DNA of 64,000 nt from positions 186,001 through 250,000 of the forward strand of contig NZ_SJPP01000001.1 of the NCBI RefSeq assembly GCF_007860075.1, read 5' to 3'. The position numbers were made by a program, and so were the translations under genes. Shown one piece after another: positions 1 through 8,225 of this stretch; within the stretch, counting starts at the first letter, position 1, and each line of letters begins with the position of its first letter. The stretch comes from Symmachiella macrocystis (GTDB lineage: Bacteria > Planctomycetota > Planctomycetia > Planctomycetales > Planctomycetaceae). Under the pieces are notes generated by a model. It did no database searches. It had not been told where the DNA came from and saw only the letters and a program-made list of their open reading frames with translations.

Positions 1-1
1 A

Positions 2-352
2 ACGGGATTTCTGATCCAACAAAATCCCGACACGGTCCTCGCCCCCGGCATCGCTTTTATTGCTGTAAAAAACCTGCCTGACACGGAACCGGAACAGGCC
101 TATTGGCCCAGTGCGCCCGACTTGGTGGTCGAAGTCCGTTCCCCACAAGATCGCGACGCCGCCGTACAAGAAAAAGCAATCCGCTGGCTAGCCGCGGGTG
201 GTGAATTGATTTGGGACATCGATCCCGCTCAGCAATGCGTAACCGTCTACCGTCCCCAAGCAGCACCGCTGGTCATCCCCCACGAGGAATCGCTTGACGG
301 CGGCACTGTCCTCCCAGGGTTTTGTTTACCATTGGCCGGATTCTTCGAATAA
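2..352 (+). CDS. Uma2-family (DUF820) putative endonuclease, 3' part
   Basis: The reading frame is open from the window edge, so the true start lies upstream. The visible 116 residues end in a TAA stop. They contain PDLVVEVRSPQDR, followed by a lysine and a tryptophan-rich stretch ending in LIWDIDP, which is the typical core of Uma2/DUF820 proteins: the Asp and Glu of the PD(x)nExK-like nuclease fold, then a beta-strand with W-x-I/V-D-P. Members occur in large paralogous sets in planctomycetes and cyanobacteria, and their substrate is not established. A methionine-like internal TTG near 122 falls inside the conserved core, so it is not the start. Family assignment is fairly sure; activity is inferred from the family. 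Confidence 0.8.
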   Translation, partial: TGFLIQQNPDTVLAPGIAFIAVKNLPDTEPEQAYWPSAPDLVVEVRSPQDRDAAVQEKAIRWLAAGGELIWDIDPAQQCVTVYRPQAAPLVIPHEESLDGGTVLPGFCLPLAGFFE

Positions 353-372
353 CCAATCGAAGTCCCACAATC

Positions 373-412
373 AACCGGGAACCTACCGCCGGCGTTCGCC
401 CGGTTTTTCTTT
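373..412 (+). terminator. Rho-independent terminator after the Uma2-family gene
   Basis: AACCGGG (373-379) pairs with CCCGGTT (399-405), enclosing a second small GGCG/CGCC hairpin, and a T-rich run TTTTTCTTTATT follows on the plus strand. It starts 21 bp after the Uma2 stop codon and overlaps the 3' end of the opposing small membrane-protein gene. Confidence 0.6.
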
Positions 413-730
413 ATTCCGTGGGCGGAGCATATAGGCCGCCGCGCCCACTGCAATTGCTAGCGGCAAAGCGACGATGATTATCCGCTTGGCGAGCACGATC
501 AATACCAAGCCACCGGCAACGATCGGGAGTATTTTTTCCCACACCAGCTCCGCCCCCTTGGCTGGTACAGCGAACCACAAAGCGGTCATCAAGATCCCCA
601 CGCGGAAAAACGCTGCGAGCAGCGCTTCGCGTTCCGGCGAAAAGATCCACACCGCCCCGGCGATTGCCAAGCAAATCGCTGCGAGAAAACCAACTTGTGT
701 CCGGCCAATATAAGTCGTCGAGTCGTTCAT
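383..730 (-). CDS. Small integral membrane protein, function unknown
   Basis: The 115-residue product has about four hydrophobic segments (roughly residues 13-31, 36-56, 64-80 and 81-97) and a short basic tail rich in R, K, P and E. This suggests an inner-membrane protein with its C-terminus in the cytoplasm. The ATG at 730 has only a weak upstream AGGC. No family was recognised. It lies 65 bp beyond the sugar ABC ATPase gene on the same strand, so co-transcription with the importer is possible, but nothing in the sequence ties it to transport. Confidence 0.55.
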   Translation of the reverse strand: MNDSTTYIGRTQVGFLAAICLAIAGAVWIFSPEREALLAAFFRVGILMTALWFAVPAKGAELVWEKILPIVAGGLVLIVLAKRIIIVALPLAIAVGAAAYMLRPRNKEKPGERRR

Positions 731-795
731 GATGCCTATTATGTCGAATGACTCACCTCAGCGGCAATGCACCCCAGCGAGAAAACATCAGCCCG

Positions 796-2325
796 CTACT
801 GCGTTGCGGCTTCCATCAAATTTTGCTCGGTGGCCTCTTCGCGGGAAAACGTTCCGGTCAGCCGCCCGTCGCTGAGTACCAAGATTCGGTCGCACAGCGT
901 TAATAATTCCGGCAATTCGCTCGAAGTCACTAAGATCCCCATCCCCTGCCGACATAGTTCATCCGCCAACCGATAAATCTCCGCCTTGGCCCCCACGTCG
1001 ATTCCTCGTGTTGGGTCGTCCAACAACAACACTTGAGGCTGTGTCCGCAGCCACCGCGCGATAATGCACTTTTGTTGATTCCCCCCACTCAATTCCGTAA
1101 TCGCCGCCCCCGGTCCGGAAGTCCGTATCCCCAATTTCGCAATCGACTCCTCAGCTGCACGCTGTTCCGCGCGGCTGGAGACAAACCCACCGGCGGTTAA
1201 TTTCTCCAGGCTCGACAACGTGATATTCGCTCCCACGTCGACATTCTCAAACAGCCCCAACCGCTTGCGATCCTCCGCCACCAACGCCATTCCCGCCTGC
1301 AGCGCTTCGCGGGGATGCGAAAAGTTTATTGTCCGTCCGCACAGAGAAATCGTGCCTTCCGTCTCCCCCTCCGCCATGCCGAACAGCACTTCCAACAACT
1401 CCGTCCGCCCCGCCCCCAACAATCCGGCAATGCCCAGAATCTCACCAGCATGCAACGTAAAACTGATATCAGCTAACCGCCAACGTTTCGCCGAACCTGC
1501 CACAGCTAAGCGCAGATTCTCCACGCGCAGGACTTCTTCACCAATCGCGCGGCCGGCGGCAAATGCCTCGGCATCGATTTCGCGTCCCACCATCAGATGA
1601 GTCACAGCGGTCACGTTGGTCTCCGCCGGAGCAACGGTCGCAATCCACTCTCCATCGCGGAGCACCGTGATGCGGTCCGCCAAGCGGAAGACTTCTTCCA
1701 TTTTGTGCGAGATGTACAGGATCGTCACGCCTTGTTGTTTCAAATCGGCGATTACGCGAAACAACCGCTCCGTCTCAACACCGGTCAGCGCCGACGTCGG
1801 TTCGTCCATGATCAGAATACGGTTTTCCAACAGCAGCGCCTTGGCGATTTCGACCAACTGCTGATCCCCCACCCGCAACCGCGCCACCGGTGTGTCGGGT
1901 GAGATTTCACACCCCAACCTCCGCAACAACTCCCCCGCCTTGTCATGCATGGTGCGGTCATCCAGAAATCCCCACCCCGCTCGTAACTCGCGACCCAAAA
2001 AGATATTCGCCGCCACCGACAATTCATCCACCAGATTCAATTCCTGATGAATGATGCTCACCCCGGCCGCTTCGGCATCCCGCGTCGAGGTAAACCGCAC
2101 CGCACGCCCGGCGATCCGCAATTCCCCCTCGTAATCGCAATTGATTCCTGCCAGGATCTTCATCAACGTCGATTTACCGGCGCCGTTCTCACCCACAATC
2201 GCATGCGTCTCCCCCGCGGAAATCGCTAACGACACATCATCCAACGCCACAACACCCGGAAACCGCTGCGTCACGCGAGCAACCTCAATCACCGGCACGT
2301 CGTTGTTGGGAGAATGATTGGACAC
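796..2325 (-). CDS. Sugar ABC importer ATPase with two nucleotide-binding domains (RbsA/MglA type)
   Basis: This 509-residue cytoplasmic protein would energise uptake of a monosaccharide through the neighbouring permease. The N-terminal domain has a standard Walker A (GENGAGKST), a signature-like LRVGDQQL and Walker B ILIMDEPTSAL. The C-terminal domain has the degenerate P-loop GLLGAGRTELLE usual for this family, a full LSGGNQQK signature and VLLLDDPTRGIDVG. In that last motif the usual Glu after Asp is Asp437, a conservative change at the catalytic-base position. Length and order match RbsA, MglA and XylG. It is the last importer gene in the order binding protein, permease, ATPase. The substrate cannot be read from the sequence. 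Confidence 0.93.
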   Translation of the reverse strand: MSNHSPNNDVPVIEVARVTQRFPGVVALDDVSLAISAGETHAIVGENGAGKSTLMKILAGINCDYEGELRIAGRAVRFTSTRDAEAAGVSIIHQELNLVDELSVAANIFLGRELRAGWGFLDDRTMHDKAGELLRRLGCEISPDTPVARLRVGDQQLVEIAKALLLENRILIMDEPTSALTGVETERLFRVIADLKQQGVTILYISHKMEEVFRLADRITVLRDGEWIATVAPAETNVTAVTHLMVGREIDAEAFAAGRAIGEEVLRVENLRLAVAGSAKRWRLADISFTLHAGEILGIAGLLGAGRTELLEVLFGMAEGETEGTISLCGRTINFSHPREALQAGMALVAEDRKRLGLFENVDVGANITLSSLEKLTAGGFVSSRAEQRAAEESIAKLGIRTSGPGAAITELSGGNQQKCIIARWLRTQPQVLLLDDPTRGIDVGAKAEIYRLADELCRQGMGILVTSSELPELLTLCDRILVLSDGRLTGTFSREEATEQNLMEAATQ

Positions 2326-2332
2326 GGATGAA

Positions 2333-2359
2333 CGTAGGGTGCGTCGCGACGCACCTTTC
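2333..2359. repeat. Palindromic repeat GGTGCGTCGCGACGCACC, copy 1
   Basis: An 18-bp perfect palindrome (2338-2355) sits in an identical 27-bp context, cgtag...tttc, shared with a second copy at 6088-6114. It lies between the permease and ATPase genes of the importer, just upstream of the ATPase start, so it would form a hairpin in the operon mRNA. Confidence 0.75.
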
Positions 2360-2450
2360 TATATAGGACAAAAGATATAAAATTAACAAAAACGGCTCAG
2401 CAGGAGCTTCACCCTCCCGGGATGTCGTATTTCTATCGTGCGGTCACTAA

Positions 2451-3686
2451 TTAATTCCGTGACCGCATTTCCAAAAACTTCTTCAATGCCAACACGCCCA
2501 AGATCACCGCCGCCGTGCTGCCGCCGATCATCAGTTTGTAATCGCTCGACAACACCGCTGTGATCACGCCTCCCAGCAGCGAGAGGATGAAGATATTCAC
2601 GACGCCTAATCCGCCGGGAAAGAATTGTTTCTTTAAGGCTCCTGCGTTGCGCAATTCGTTAAACGCGACCGCCAACACGACCAATGCACCGACAATCAAA
2701 CCTTGGAACTCATCGGGATTCGTCTTCACGGTCTTCGCCACGGAGTCAATCACCACCCGCAAAAACAGAGCACCGAGCATGACACCCGGGATTGTTCCGA
2801 TGCCGCCGGCCAGCGAACAACCTCCCACCACGGCCGCGGCAATCGCGTTCAACTCATAGCCCATTCCCTGCGTCGCTGGGTTCGACATGCCGACGTAACT
2901 GCTGTACAAAATCCCCGCGATCGCAGCGGTCACCGTCCCCACGCAATAGGCCAACCACTTCAAGCGATCGGTACGGATCCCGCTCAACTTGGCCGCCTCT
3001 TCATTCCCGCCCAGAGCATACAAATGCCGACCGATGACCGTTTTGCTCATCAAGATCCATATCAATCCGCTCAGCACCAGAAATATCACCAGCGGAATCC
3101 ACCAGCGGCTTCCCCAACTGCGGAACGATGCATCGTTGACATAGATTTGCGTATTGCGGCCTTGCGTCGTAACAGCGGCTGTCACGTCTTGTACCAACAC
3201 CCGCGCCAATGACCGCAAACCGACCAGCGAAGCCAATGTTGCAATGAATGGCGGCAGCCCGATCACCGTAATCAACCACGCATGAAAACTGCCGATCAAT
3301 ACCGCCACCAACAGCGTTCCCGCAACGGCCGCGCATAAAATCCCCGCACCCAGTTCTCGCGTCTGCAGATTGCCGGCATCGTCGACCGGCGCCAGGGCAA
3401 TCATAATCGACGTGCAGATCGCCCCGCTGAAGGCGATCACCGAGCCGCTGGAAAGGTCAATTCCCCCCGCAATGATCACCGTGGCAGCGCCTAATGCAAA
3501 GATCCCCAGCAGCGATGCTTGCCGCAAGATCTCCGCCGCATTCTGGCTGGGCTTTTGCCTGTAGGAGTCATCCATGCCGGCAGTGATCCCGACGACCACC
3601 AATATGGCGAACAGCAACCCCAGCTCATTCCCGTACCGCTGCAACCAGCGCGCGAGATTGCCGGGATTCGAATCATTGCGGGACAT
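2451..3686 (-). CDS. Sugar ABC importer permease (RbsC type)
   Basis: This 411-residue polytopic membrane protein of the BPD_transp_2 family has repeated hydrophobic segments and the typical core GGIDLSSGSVIAFSGAI near residues 75-90. A second conserved block, ALGGNEEAAKLSGIRTDRLKW, is the coupling-helix region that contacts the ATPase. It is longer than RbsC of E. coli (about 320 residues); the extra length is in the N-terminal lead and in a C-terminal pair of hydrophobic segments after residue 350. ATG at 3686, 55 bp after the binding-protein stop. It is the membrane channel of the importer encoded here. Confidence 0.92.
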   Translation of the reverse strand: MSRNDSNPGNLARWLQRYGNELGLLFAILVVVGITAGMDDSYRQKPSQNAAEILRQASLLGIFALGAATVIIAGGIDLSSGSVIAFSGAICTSIMIALAPVDDAGNLQTRELGAGILCAAVAGTLLVAVLIGSFHAWLITVIGLPPFIATLASLVGLRSLARVLVQDVTAAVTTQGRNTQIYVNDASFRSWGSRWWIPLVIFLVLSGLIWILMSKTVIGRHLYALGGNEEAAKLSGIRTDRLKWLAYCVGTVTAAIAGILYSSYVGMSNPATQGMGYELNAIAAAVVGGCSLAGGIGTIPGVMLGALFLRVVIDSVAKTVKTNPDEFQGLIVGALVVLAVAFNELRNAGALKKQFFPGGLGVVNIFILSLLGGVITAVLSSDYKLMIGGSTAAVILGVLALKKFLEMRSRN

Positions 3687-3740
3687 GAAAACGCTTCTGT
3701 GAGAGATGATCGACGGGACGAGTGACTACGCGCCGTTGGA

Positions 3741-4823
3741 CTATGAACCGCTCAACCCATGCTCACGCAACCAGGCGCGGAATTCACTCAGCGTGAGGAA
3801 TTCGGTTTGGGGGTCGAACATATCGCGCTTCAGCGACGTCGTCCCATCCGGCACAACAACCTTCAATCCCGTGCGACACAAATCGCCTCCTTCGCTCCCC
3901 TGATCTGGGAGAAGTTCCGCGACCGTCGCCTGATCCTCCTCAACCATCGCTTTGAGCAATTGGACTCCTTGATAACCCATCTGATACGGATTTTGCACGA
4001 CCATCACATCCACCATGCCATCGGCCATGGCTTCAATCGCCGGTGGCTCCGCATCGAAACCGACGATTTTGACTTTGTTGCGGATTCCCAGCTCCTTCAC
4101 GATATCGACAATCGCCGGTGTGTTGTAGGACCAGATACCGACCAACAAATTCAAATTCGGATTGCGGTCCAGCGCATCACGCACGTTCTTCCGCGCGGGG
4201 TCAGCCTTACCGCCGTCTCCCATATTTTCTTTGGCGTTAATTTTCGCCCCCACCCCTTCGGCAAACCCACCGATGCGTTCGATCGCATTGGTCGCCCCTT
4301 TGAGGCCTACAAATGTCGCATACTCGCCCCCGTCGGGTAACAGTGCCTGGGCGGCCACTCCCAATTCGCGGCCCCCCTGTATATTGTCGGTTCCCAAATA
4401 AGCAAAGCGTGCATCGCGGGCGGTATCGCGATCGACGTCGGAATCGATCGTAACCACTTTAATGCCGCTTTCGCGCAGGTGGCGCAATTCATCCGCGATC
4501 GCTGCATTTTTGGCATCAGTCACGGAAATTCCCACCGCCGCCACGTCGGTCGAATTTGCGTACTGTTTGAGTTTGTTGATCTGCCCTTCGACTTCGTAGT
4601 CGTTGCGATCGACCATTACGGTCAGGCCCGCCTCCTCAACCTTCAGTTCCGCTGCCGCATCGCGGGCCCCCGTAGCGGCCGCATCCCAGTAGGGGGAGTT
4701 GCCGTTCGTTAATATGATAATCCGTTTGGCCACCGGTTCGGGCACTTCAGCGGAACCACACCCGCTAGTGCTGACCGCCAAACCAAGCAACAGACAACCG
4801 GCAATCATCGAACGAATACGCAT
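3741..4823 (-). CDS. Sugar-binding lipoprotein of the ABC importer (Peripla_BP_4, RbsB type)
   Basis: A 360-residue exported binding protein. A lipoprotein-type signal peptide ends at STSGC (Cys22), so the mature protein is probably membrane anchored. The next residues, RIIILTNGNSPYWDAAATGARDAA, match the first strand and helix of the RbsB/LacI-type binding fold. Later segments such as AVGISVTDAKNAA, VVTIDSDVD and VGFDAEPPAIEAMADG follow the family order. Being first in the operon fits the usual higher expression of the binding protein. The upstream GAGG is 11 bases from the ATG, so it is only a loose ribosome-binding site. The ligand is unknown. Confidence 0.92.
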   Translation of the reverse strand: MRIRSMIAGCLLLGLAVSTSGCGSAEVPEPVAKRIIILTNGNSPYWDAAATGARDAAAELKVEEAGLTVMVDRNDYEVEGQINKLKQYANSTDVAAVGISVTDAKNAAIADELRHLRESGIKVVTIDSDVDRDTARDARFAYLGTDNIQGGRELGVAAQALLPDGGEYATFVGLKGATNAIERIGGFAEGVGAKINAKENMGDGGKADPARKNVRDALDRNPNLNLLVGIWSYNTPAIVDIVKELGIRNKVKIVGFDAEPPAIEAMADGMVDVMVVQNPYQMGYQGVQLLKAMVEEDQATVAELLPDQGSEGGDLCRTGLKVVVPDGTTSLKRDMFDPQTEFLTLSEFRAWLREHGLSGS

Positions 4824-5117
4824 AGCTAACGAGGCCTCAATTCAGGGAAAGTCGCAATGCCGCCCAAGCAAGCGAGCAGCGGAGACATGCCAAGCCTCCC
4901 AGAATAAGCCCCACCCACAGTCGCGTCAACGAATGAGGGAATCGCATAAGCCTTCCCCTCAACGGGGTAGCAGCGATTGGGAACCAATCGGTGTGCCGCA
5001 AGCACAAGAAGCCGCAATTTGGGCGTCTCCCTGCTATACAATTGCCCTCTCAAGTTCGAAGCGGCAACCGCACCGCCTTGCGGGCTACGCCCGCCCCCAG
5101 TGGAAGAAGTTGTGCCG

Positions 5118-5966
5118 TTATTTCCGGGCAAACGAACCGGAGAGCATACCGGCGTCGAAGTATTGCGGGACGGTTCCGTCCGCGGCATACAGATACAGCG
5201 CCGCCAAGACAATCGAATCCAGCGTCGTCGAAATCAACGAAACCAACAACAACATCAGCACCCCGATCCCAATCACGACCCCGCCGACCACGGCGCCGGC
5301 TGAGCTGATCAGATAGGCCCCCAGCGCGATGACGGCAAAGCACGGCAGACAACATAGAAACGTGATGATGCCGATCCCAAAATTCGCTGAGAGTGCTTCG
5401 CCCCACGTTTTGCGAATGATCGATGCGGACCGTTTAAACGCTGTCATTGGATCGGCCTTTTCCACCACCAACACTGGCACGACGAAAAACGTCGTGATCG
5501 ACCACGCCATTCCAATCAAGCCGGTCACGATTTGCCCGACGCGTTCCGATTTCGATTCGATCACCTTGAGGATCATTCCCACCGAAGCGGCCACCAACGC
5601 CCAGCCTAAGATCTGCGGCAACCGTCGCGAAGCCGCCCCCAGTCCGTCGGACAACGTCGGATTCTGCCCCTGAAACCGCAGCACCGCACAGGCAACGAGT
5701 GCGGAGTTGAAAAAGATGATCACAAAATAGTTCACGAAATAAAACGCGAACATGATGACATAGGCGAGCGGATTCTGCGGCGCCTGTTGGTCATCCATCA
5801 CGACTTGAAAGTACTCGGTATTCCACAACGGCACCGCAAAACTGGCCAACACCAGCAAACAGCAAAACCCGCTAATCAAGGGGAACAGCATCAATTCCTT
5901 ATCCAACCTCAACACATTCAGGCTGGCCTTAGCCAATTCCCAACCATTGGCAATACGTGCAAACAT
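5118..5966 (-). CDS. DUF6159-type multi-pass membrane protein
   Basis: The 282-residue protein opens with MFARIANGWELAKASLNVLRLDKELMLFP, which I recognise as the start of DUF6159 family proteins, and then has about six membrane segments (roughly 25-50, 72-98, 113-132, 145-170, 195-225 and 228-255). The segment VVEKADPMTAFKRSASIIRKTWGE is the conserved cytoplasmic loop of that family. Its function is not known. The gene lies upstream of the sugar importer on the same strand, but 295 bp of apparently non-coding DNA with a GCGGGC-TAC-GCCCGC hairpin (5080-5094) separates them, so it is probably a separate transcription unit. Confidence 0.8.
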   Translation of the reverse strand: MFARIANGWELAKASLNVLRLDKELMLFPLISGFCCLLVLASFAVPLWNTEYFQVVMDDQQAPQNPLAYVIMFAFYFVNYFVIIFFNSALVACAVLRFQGQNPTLSDGLGAASRRLPQILGWALVAASVGMILKVIESKSERVGQIVTGLIGMAWSITTFFVVPVLVVEKADPMTAFKRSASIIRKTWGEALSANFGIGIITFLCCLPCFAVIALGAYLISSAGAVVGGVVIGIGVLMLLLVSLISTTLDSIVLAALYLYAADGTVPQYFDAGMLSGSFARK

Positions 5967-6087
5967 GAGCGGTTCCTTGCGATGAGCGGGTGTGTGATTG
6001 AAGAAAATGCCGGAAAAAAGACCTTGTCCTGTCGGAAGTATGCCACACTATTGCCCGCTGGTCCACAACAATTCACCAATTGCGCCG

Positions 6088-6114
6088 CGTAGGGTGCGTC
6101 GCGACGCACCTTTC
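6088..6114. repeat. Palindromic repeat GGTGCGTCGCGACGCACC, copy 2
   Basis: Identical over 27 bp to the copy at 2333-2359, with the 18-bp perfect palindrome at 6093-6110. Here it lies about 120 bp upstream of the DUF6159-type gene and far downstream of DUF1501, so it has no fixed position relative to genes. Confidence 0.75.
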
Positions 6115-6148
6115 CATGCCGTACGAGAGATGACTCGCTAAAAAAAGA

Positions 6149-6316
6149 CTCGCGCAAAGACGCGGAGCCGCCAAGAAGAAAAAAGGAAACTGCTAAATCC
6201 TGCGTTAATAAATCAATAGTTCCCATTTCCAACCAAGCCGCGCGTCACCAATTCAAATAATCACAACAACTGATGCTTACAAAACACCTCTCTGCGTCTT
6301 GGAGCCTCTGCGCGAG
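6149..6316. repeat. Short element with imperfect terminal inverted repeats (CTCGCGCA...TGCGCGAG)
   Basis: The left end CTCGCGCAAAGACGC (from 6149) is matched in inverse by CTCTGCGCGAG ending at 6316. The outer flank continues as a GCGTCTTGGAG/CCGCCAAG-type imperfect match. The enclosed sequence has no gene. The ends are built from short degenerate CGCAAAGACGC-like units. Confidence 0.5.
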
Positions 6317-6394
6317 GCCTTTCTTTTCCTAAGAAAATCGATGCGGCAAATCTACCGCACAATTTTCAATCCGCACCAATCAGCCCCGCCCCCG

Positions 6395-7720
6395 CTACAC
6401 CAATTCCCGCACCACTTCCCCTTGCGGCAGCGCCACAATTGGCCGGCCGTCGTTGGTGTGAAATTCGTCGTGTGGATTCAGCCCCAGTGCGTGATAGATT
6501 GTACGCGCGAAATCGGGCACGGTCAGCCGTCGTGACTTGGGATAGGCCCCGGTGCGATCACTTTCGCCGATCAACTGCCCCGGTTTGATTCCACCGCCGC
6601 TGAGAGTCAAACTAAAACAATTGGACCAATGGTCGCGGCCACCGCGGACTTTGTTGATCACCGGCGTGCGGCCGAATTCGCCGACTGTAACCACCAACGT
6701 ATTTTCCAACATGCCGCGATCCTGCAAGTCTTCCAGCAATGCCGAATAGGCACTGTCGTAGACCGGCAACTCCTTGCGCATCGTGTCCCAGTGGTTGAAG
6801 TGCGTATCGTAGCCACGGAACGCATGCCCCTGGACACGCACAAACCGCGACCCGGCTTCGATCAATCGCCGCGCGAGCAACATCCGTTGCCCCACGCGAT
6901 TGCGGCCGTAGGCATCGCGGACTTTGTCCGGTTCTTGCGACAAATCAAACGCTTGTTTTGTCTTGGGTGAGGCGAGTATCGAAAACGCCTTTTCATAAAA
7001 CGAATCGGTCACGCCAAACGCCGCTTGCGACTCCACTTGTTCTTGATAGGCATCCAGCGCCGACAACAACCGCTGTCGCCCGTCGAAGCGATCCATGTCG
7101 ACCGCGTCGGGCCGGGCGAAGTTGCTCAAATCGATCGGGCCACGATTGGGGTCTTGGCGAATTTCGATGGGATCGAACTTGCGGCCTAGGTAGCCCCCTT
7201 TGCCCACATCGGGACGATAGGTTTTTCCCAGTTGGACAAATCCGGGAACATCTGCCGCCGACTGCTGTTGCTGCATCACAGCAGCGCCGAATCCGGCGGG
7301 GGTGAACCCCGGCAATTTTTGGCGGCCGGAGTTCAGATAATAATGCCCCAGCGGATGCCCCGTCACGGTGGAGGTCATCGAGCGAATGACCGAATACAAT
7401 TGCGACGATTGTGCCAACTTGGGCATCAACTCATTGACCAGCAGTCCCGGCGTCGCCGTCTGAATCGGCTGAAACTCACCACGGATTTCGACCGGCGCGT
7501 GCGGCTTGAGGTCGTAGGTCTCGATCTGACTCGGACCACCCAGCAGCCACAGGAAAATGCAATTCACATCCTTCGGTCGCGCCGCCTCATCGCTGAGCGC
7601 TTGCTGTCGCAGCCAATTCGGCAGGCTCAGCCCCAGCCCGGAGATCCCGCCAATGCGGAGCGCCTCCCGCCGGGAAACCCCGCCGCAGGTTTGATCGTTC
7701 CCCGTATAAAACCCGAGCAT
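6395..7720 (-). CDS. DUF1501 secreted protein with Tat leader
   Basis: 441 residues from the ATG at 7720, chosen because GGGAG lies 5 bases upstream; an in-frame TTG 51 bases further up is less likely. The N-terminus has a twin-arginine-like SRREALRIGGISGLGLSLP, then FLWLLGGPSQIETYDLKPHAP, the hallmark opening of DUF1501. Typical later motifs are present: GHPLGHYYLNSGRQ, RFVRVQGHAFRGYDTHFNHW, VVTVGEFGRTP and a GGRDHW block. The family resembles the alkaline phosphatase/sulfatase fold, but its reaction is unknown. DUF1501 genes usually pair with DUF1549/DUF1553 genes in planctomycetes; this one has no such partner nearby. Confidence 0.92.
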   Translation of the reverse strand: MLGFYTGNDQTCGGVSRREALRIGGISGLGLSLPNWLRQQALSDEAARPKDVNCIFLWLLGGPSQIETYDLKPHAPVEIRGEFQPIQTATPGLLVNELMPKLAQSSQLYSVIRSMTSTVTGHPLGHYYLNSGRQKLPGFTPAGFGAAVMQQQQSAADVPGFVQLGKTYRPDVGKGGYLGRKFDPIEIRQDPNRGPIDLSNFARPDAVDMDRFDGRQRLLSALDAYQEQVESQAAFGVTDSFYEKAFSILASPKTKQAFDLSQEPDKVRDAYGRNRVGQRMLLARRLIEAGSRFVRVQGHAFRGYDTHFNHWDTMRKELPVYDSAYSALLEDLQDRGMLENTLVVTVGEFGRTPVINKVRGGRDHWSNCFSLTLSGGGIKPGQLIGESDRTGAYPKSRRLTVPDFARTIYHALGLNPHDEFHTNDGRPIVALPQGEVVRELV

Positions 7721-7971
7721 CTCCGCTCCCGAACCTGCAGCATGGAAACATTCACAGACGTCGATACGCAAGAAATATCATAACGTTTCCCCCAATCGCC
7801 TCACAACACCAACCGACCGCTCAACCTAGCAATTGCTCCGACAAAAACACCGCGTGCCAAGTGTTTTGCCTCATTGAAATAATAGAAGCGGGTGCCACTG
7901 GCTTTGAGAGTGCAATGATCAAAGTGTACGTTACTCCTAACGCAGCTTTTGCGGCAACGATAGAAAAATTC

Positions 7972-8107
7972 AACCACGAAAAAAACGAAAGGCACGAAAA
8001 AGGATTTATGTTTCTCATACAACTTTTGTTATGAGTTCTACTTCAGCGTCGCAAGCCTTTGCCGTTGCCTCTGCATTGCTTTCGTGTTTTTCGTTTCTTT
8101 CGTGGTT
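7972..8107. repeat. Short element with AACCACGAA...TTCGTGGTT inverted ends
   Basis: The first 28 bases from 7972 match the inverse complement of the last 28 bases ending at 8107 with about three mismatches. Each arm is made of ACGAAA-like units about 10 bp apart. The 136-bp interval carries no gene. Confidence 0.6.
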
Positions 8108-8170
8108 TACTTTTTTAGGGATCAACTGAAGATTTGCGAGTGTCGCAAAGACTCTGATCGGTATTCCTGC

Positions 8171-8191
8171 AAAACACTGGCCAAGCCAGTG
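8171..8191 (-). terminator. Intrinsic terminator after the RlmI-like gene (GGGTGCCACTGG family)
   Basis: On the minus strand CACTGGC-TTG-GCCAGTG forms a 7-bp perfect stem, followed by TTTT. It begins 34 bases after the methyltransferase stop codon and is preceded by the GGGTGC motif seen at other gene ends in this window. Confidence 0.75.
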
Positions 8192-8225
8192 GCACCCGAC
8201 TTATTTGGTTTGACCGAGCACTTGC

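Larger units (their letters stand above)
5967..6394. other. Intergenic region with two repeat elements
   Basis: There is no credible gene in these 428 bp. The region holds the second copy of the GGTGCGTCGCGACGCACC palindrome (6088-6114) and an interval bounded by imperfect inverted repeats (6149-6316). Confidence 0.7.
7721..8225. other. Intergenic region with nested inverted repeats
   Basis: No credible gene in 505 bp. From outside in: a GGGTGCCACTGGCTT copy in plus orientation (7888-7903) and another in minus orientation (8185-8200, part of a terminator), enclosing an interval with AACCACGAAA-type inverted ends (7972-8107). Confidence 0.65.

Noticed and set aside
4826-5212. 128-codon minus-strand frame overlapping the DUF6159-type gene
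   Set aside because: Arg/Ser/Pro-rich product with no pattern; it overlaps the end of the real gene in another frame.
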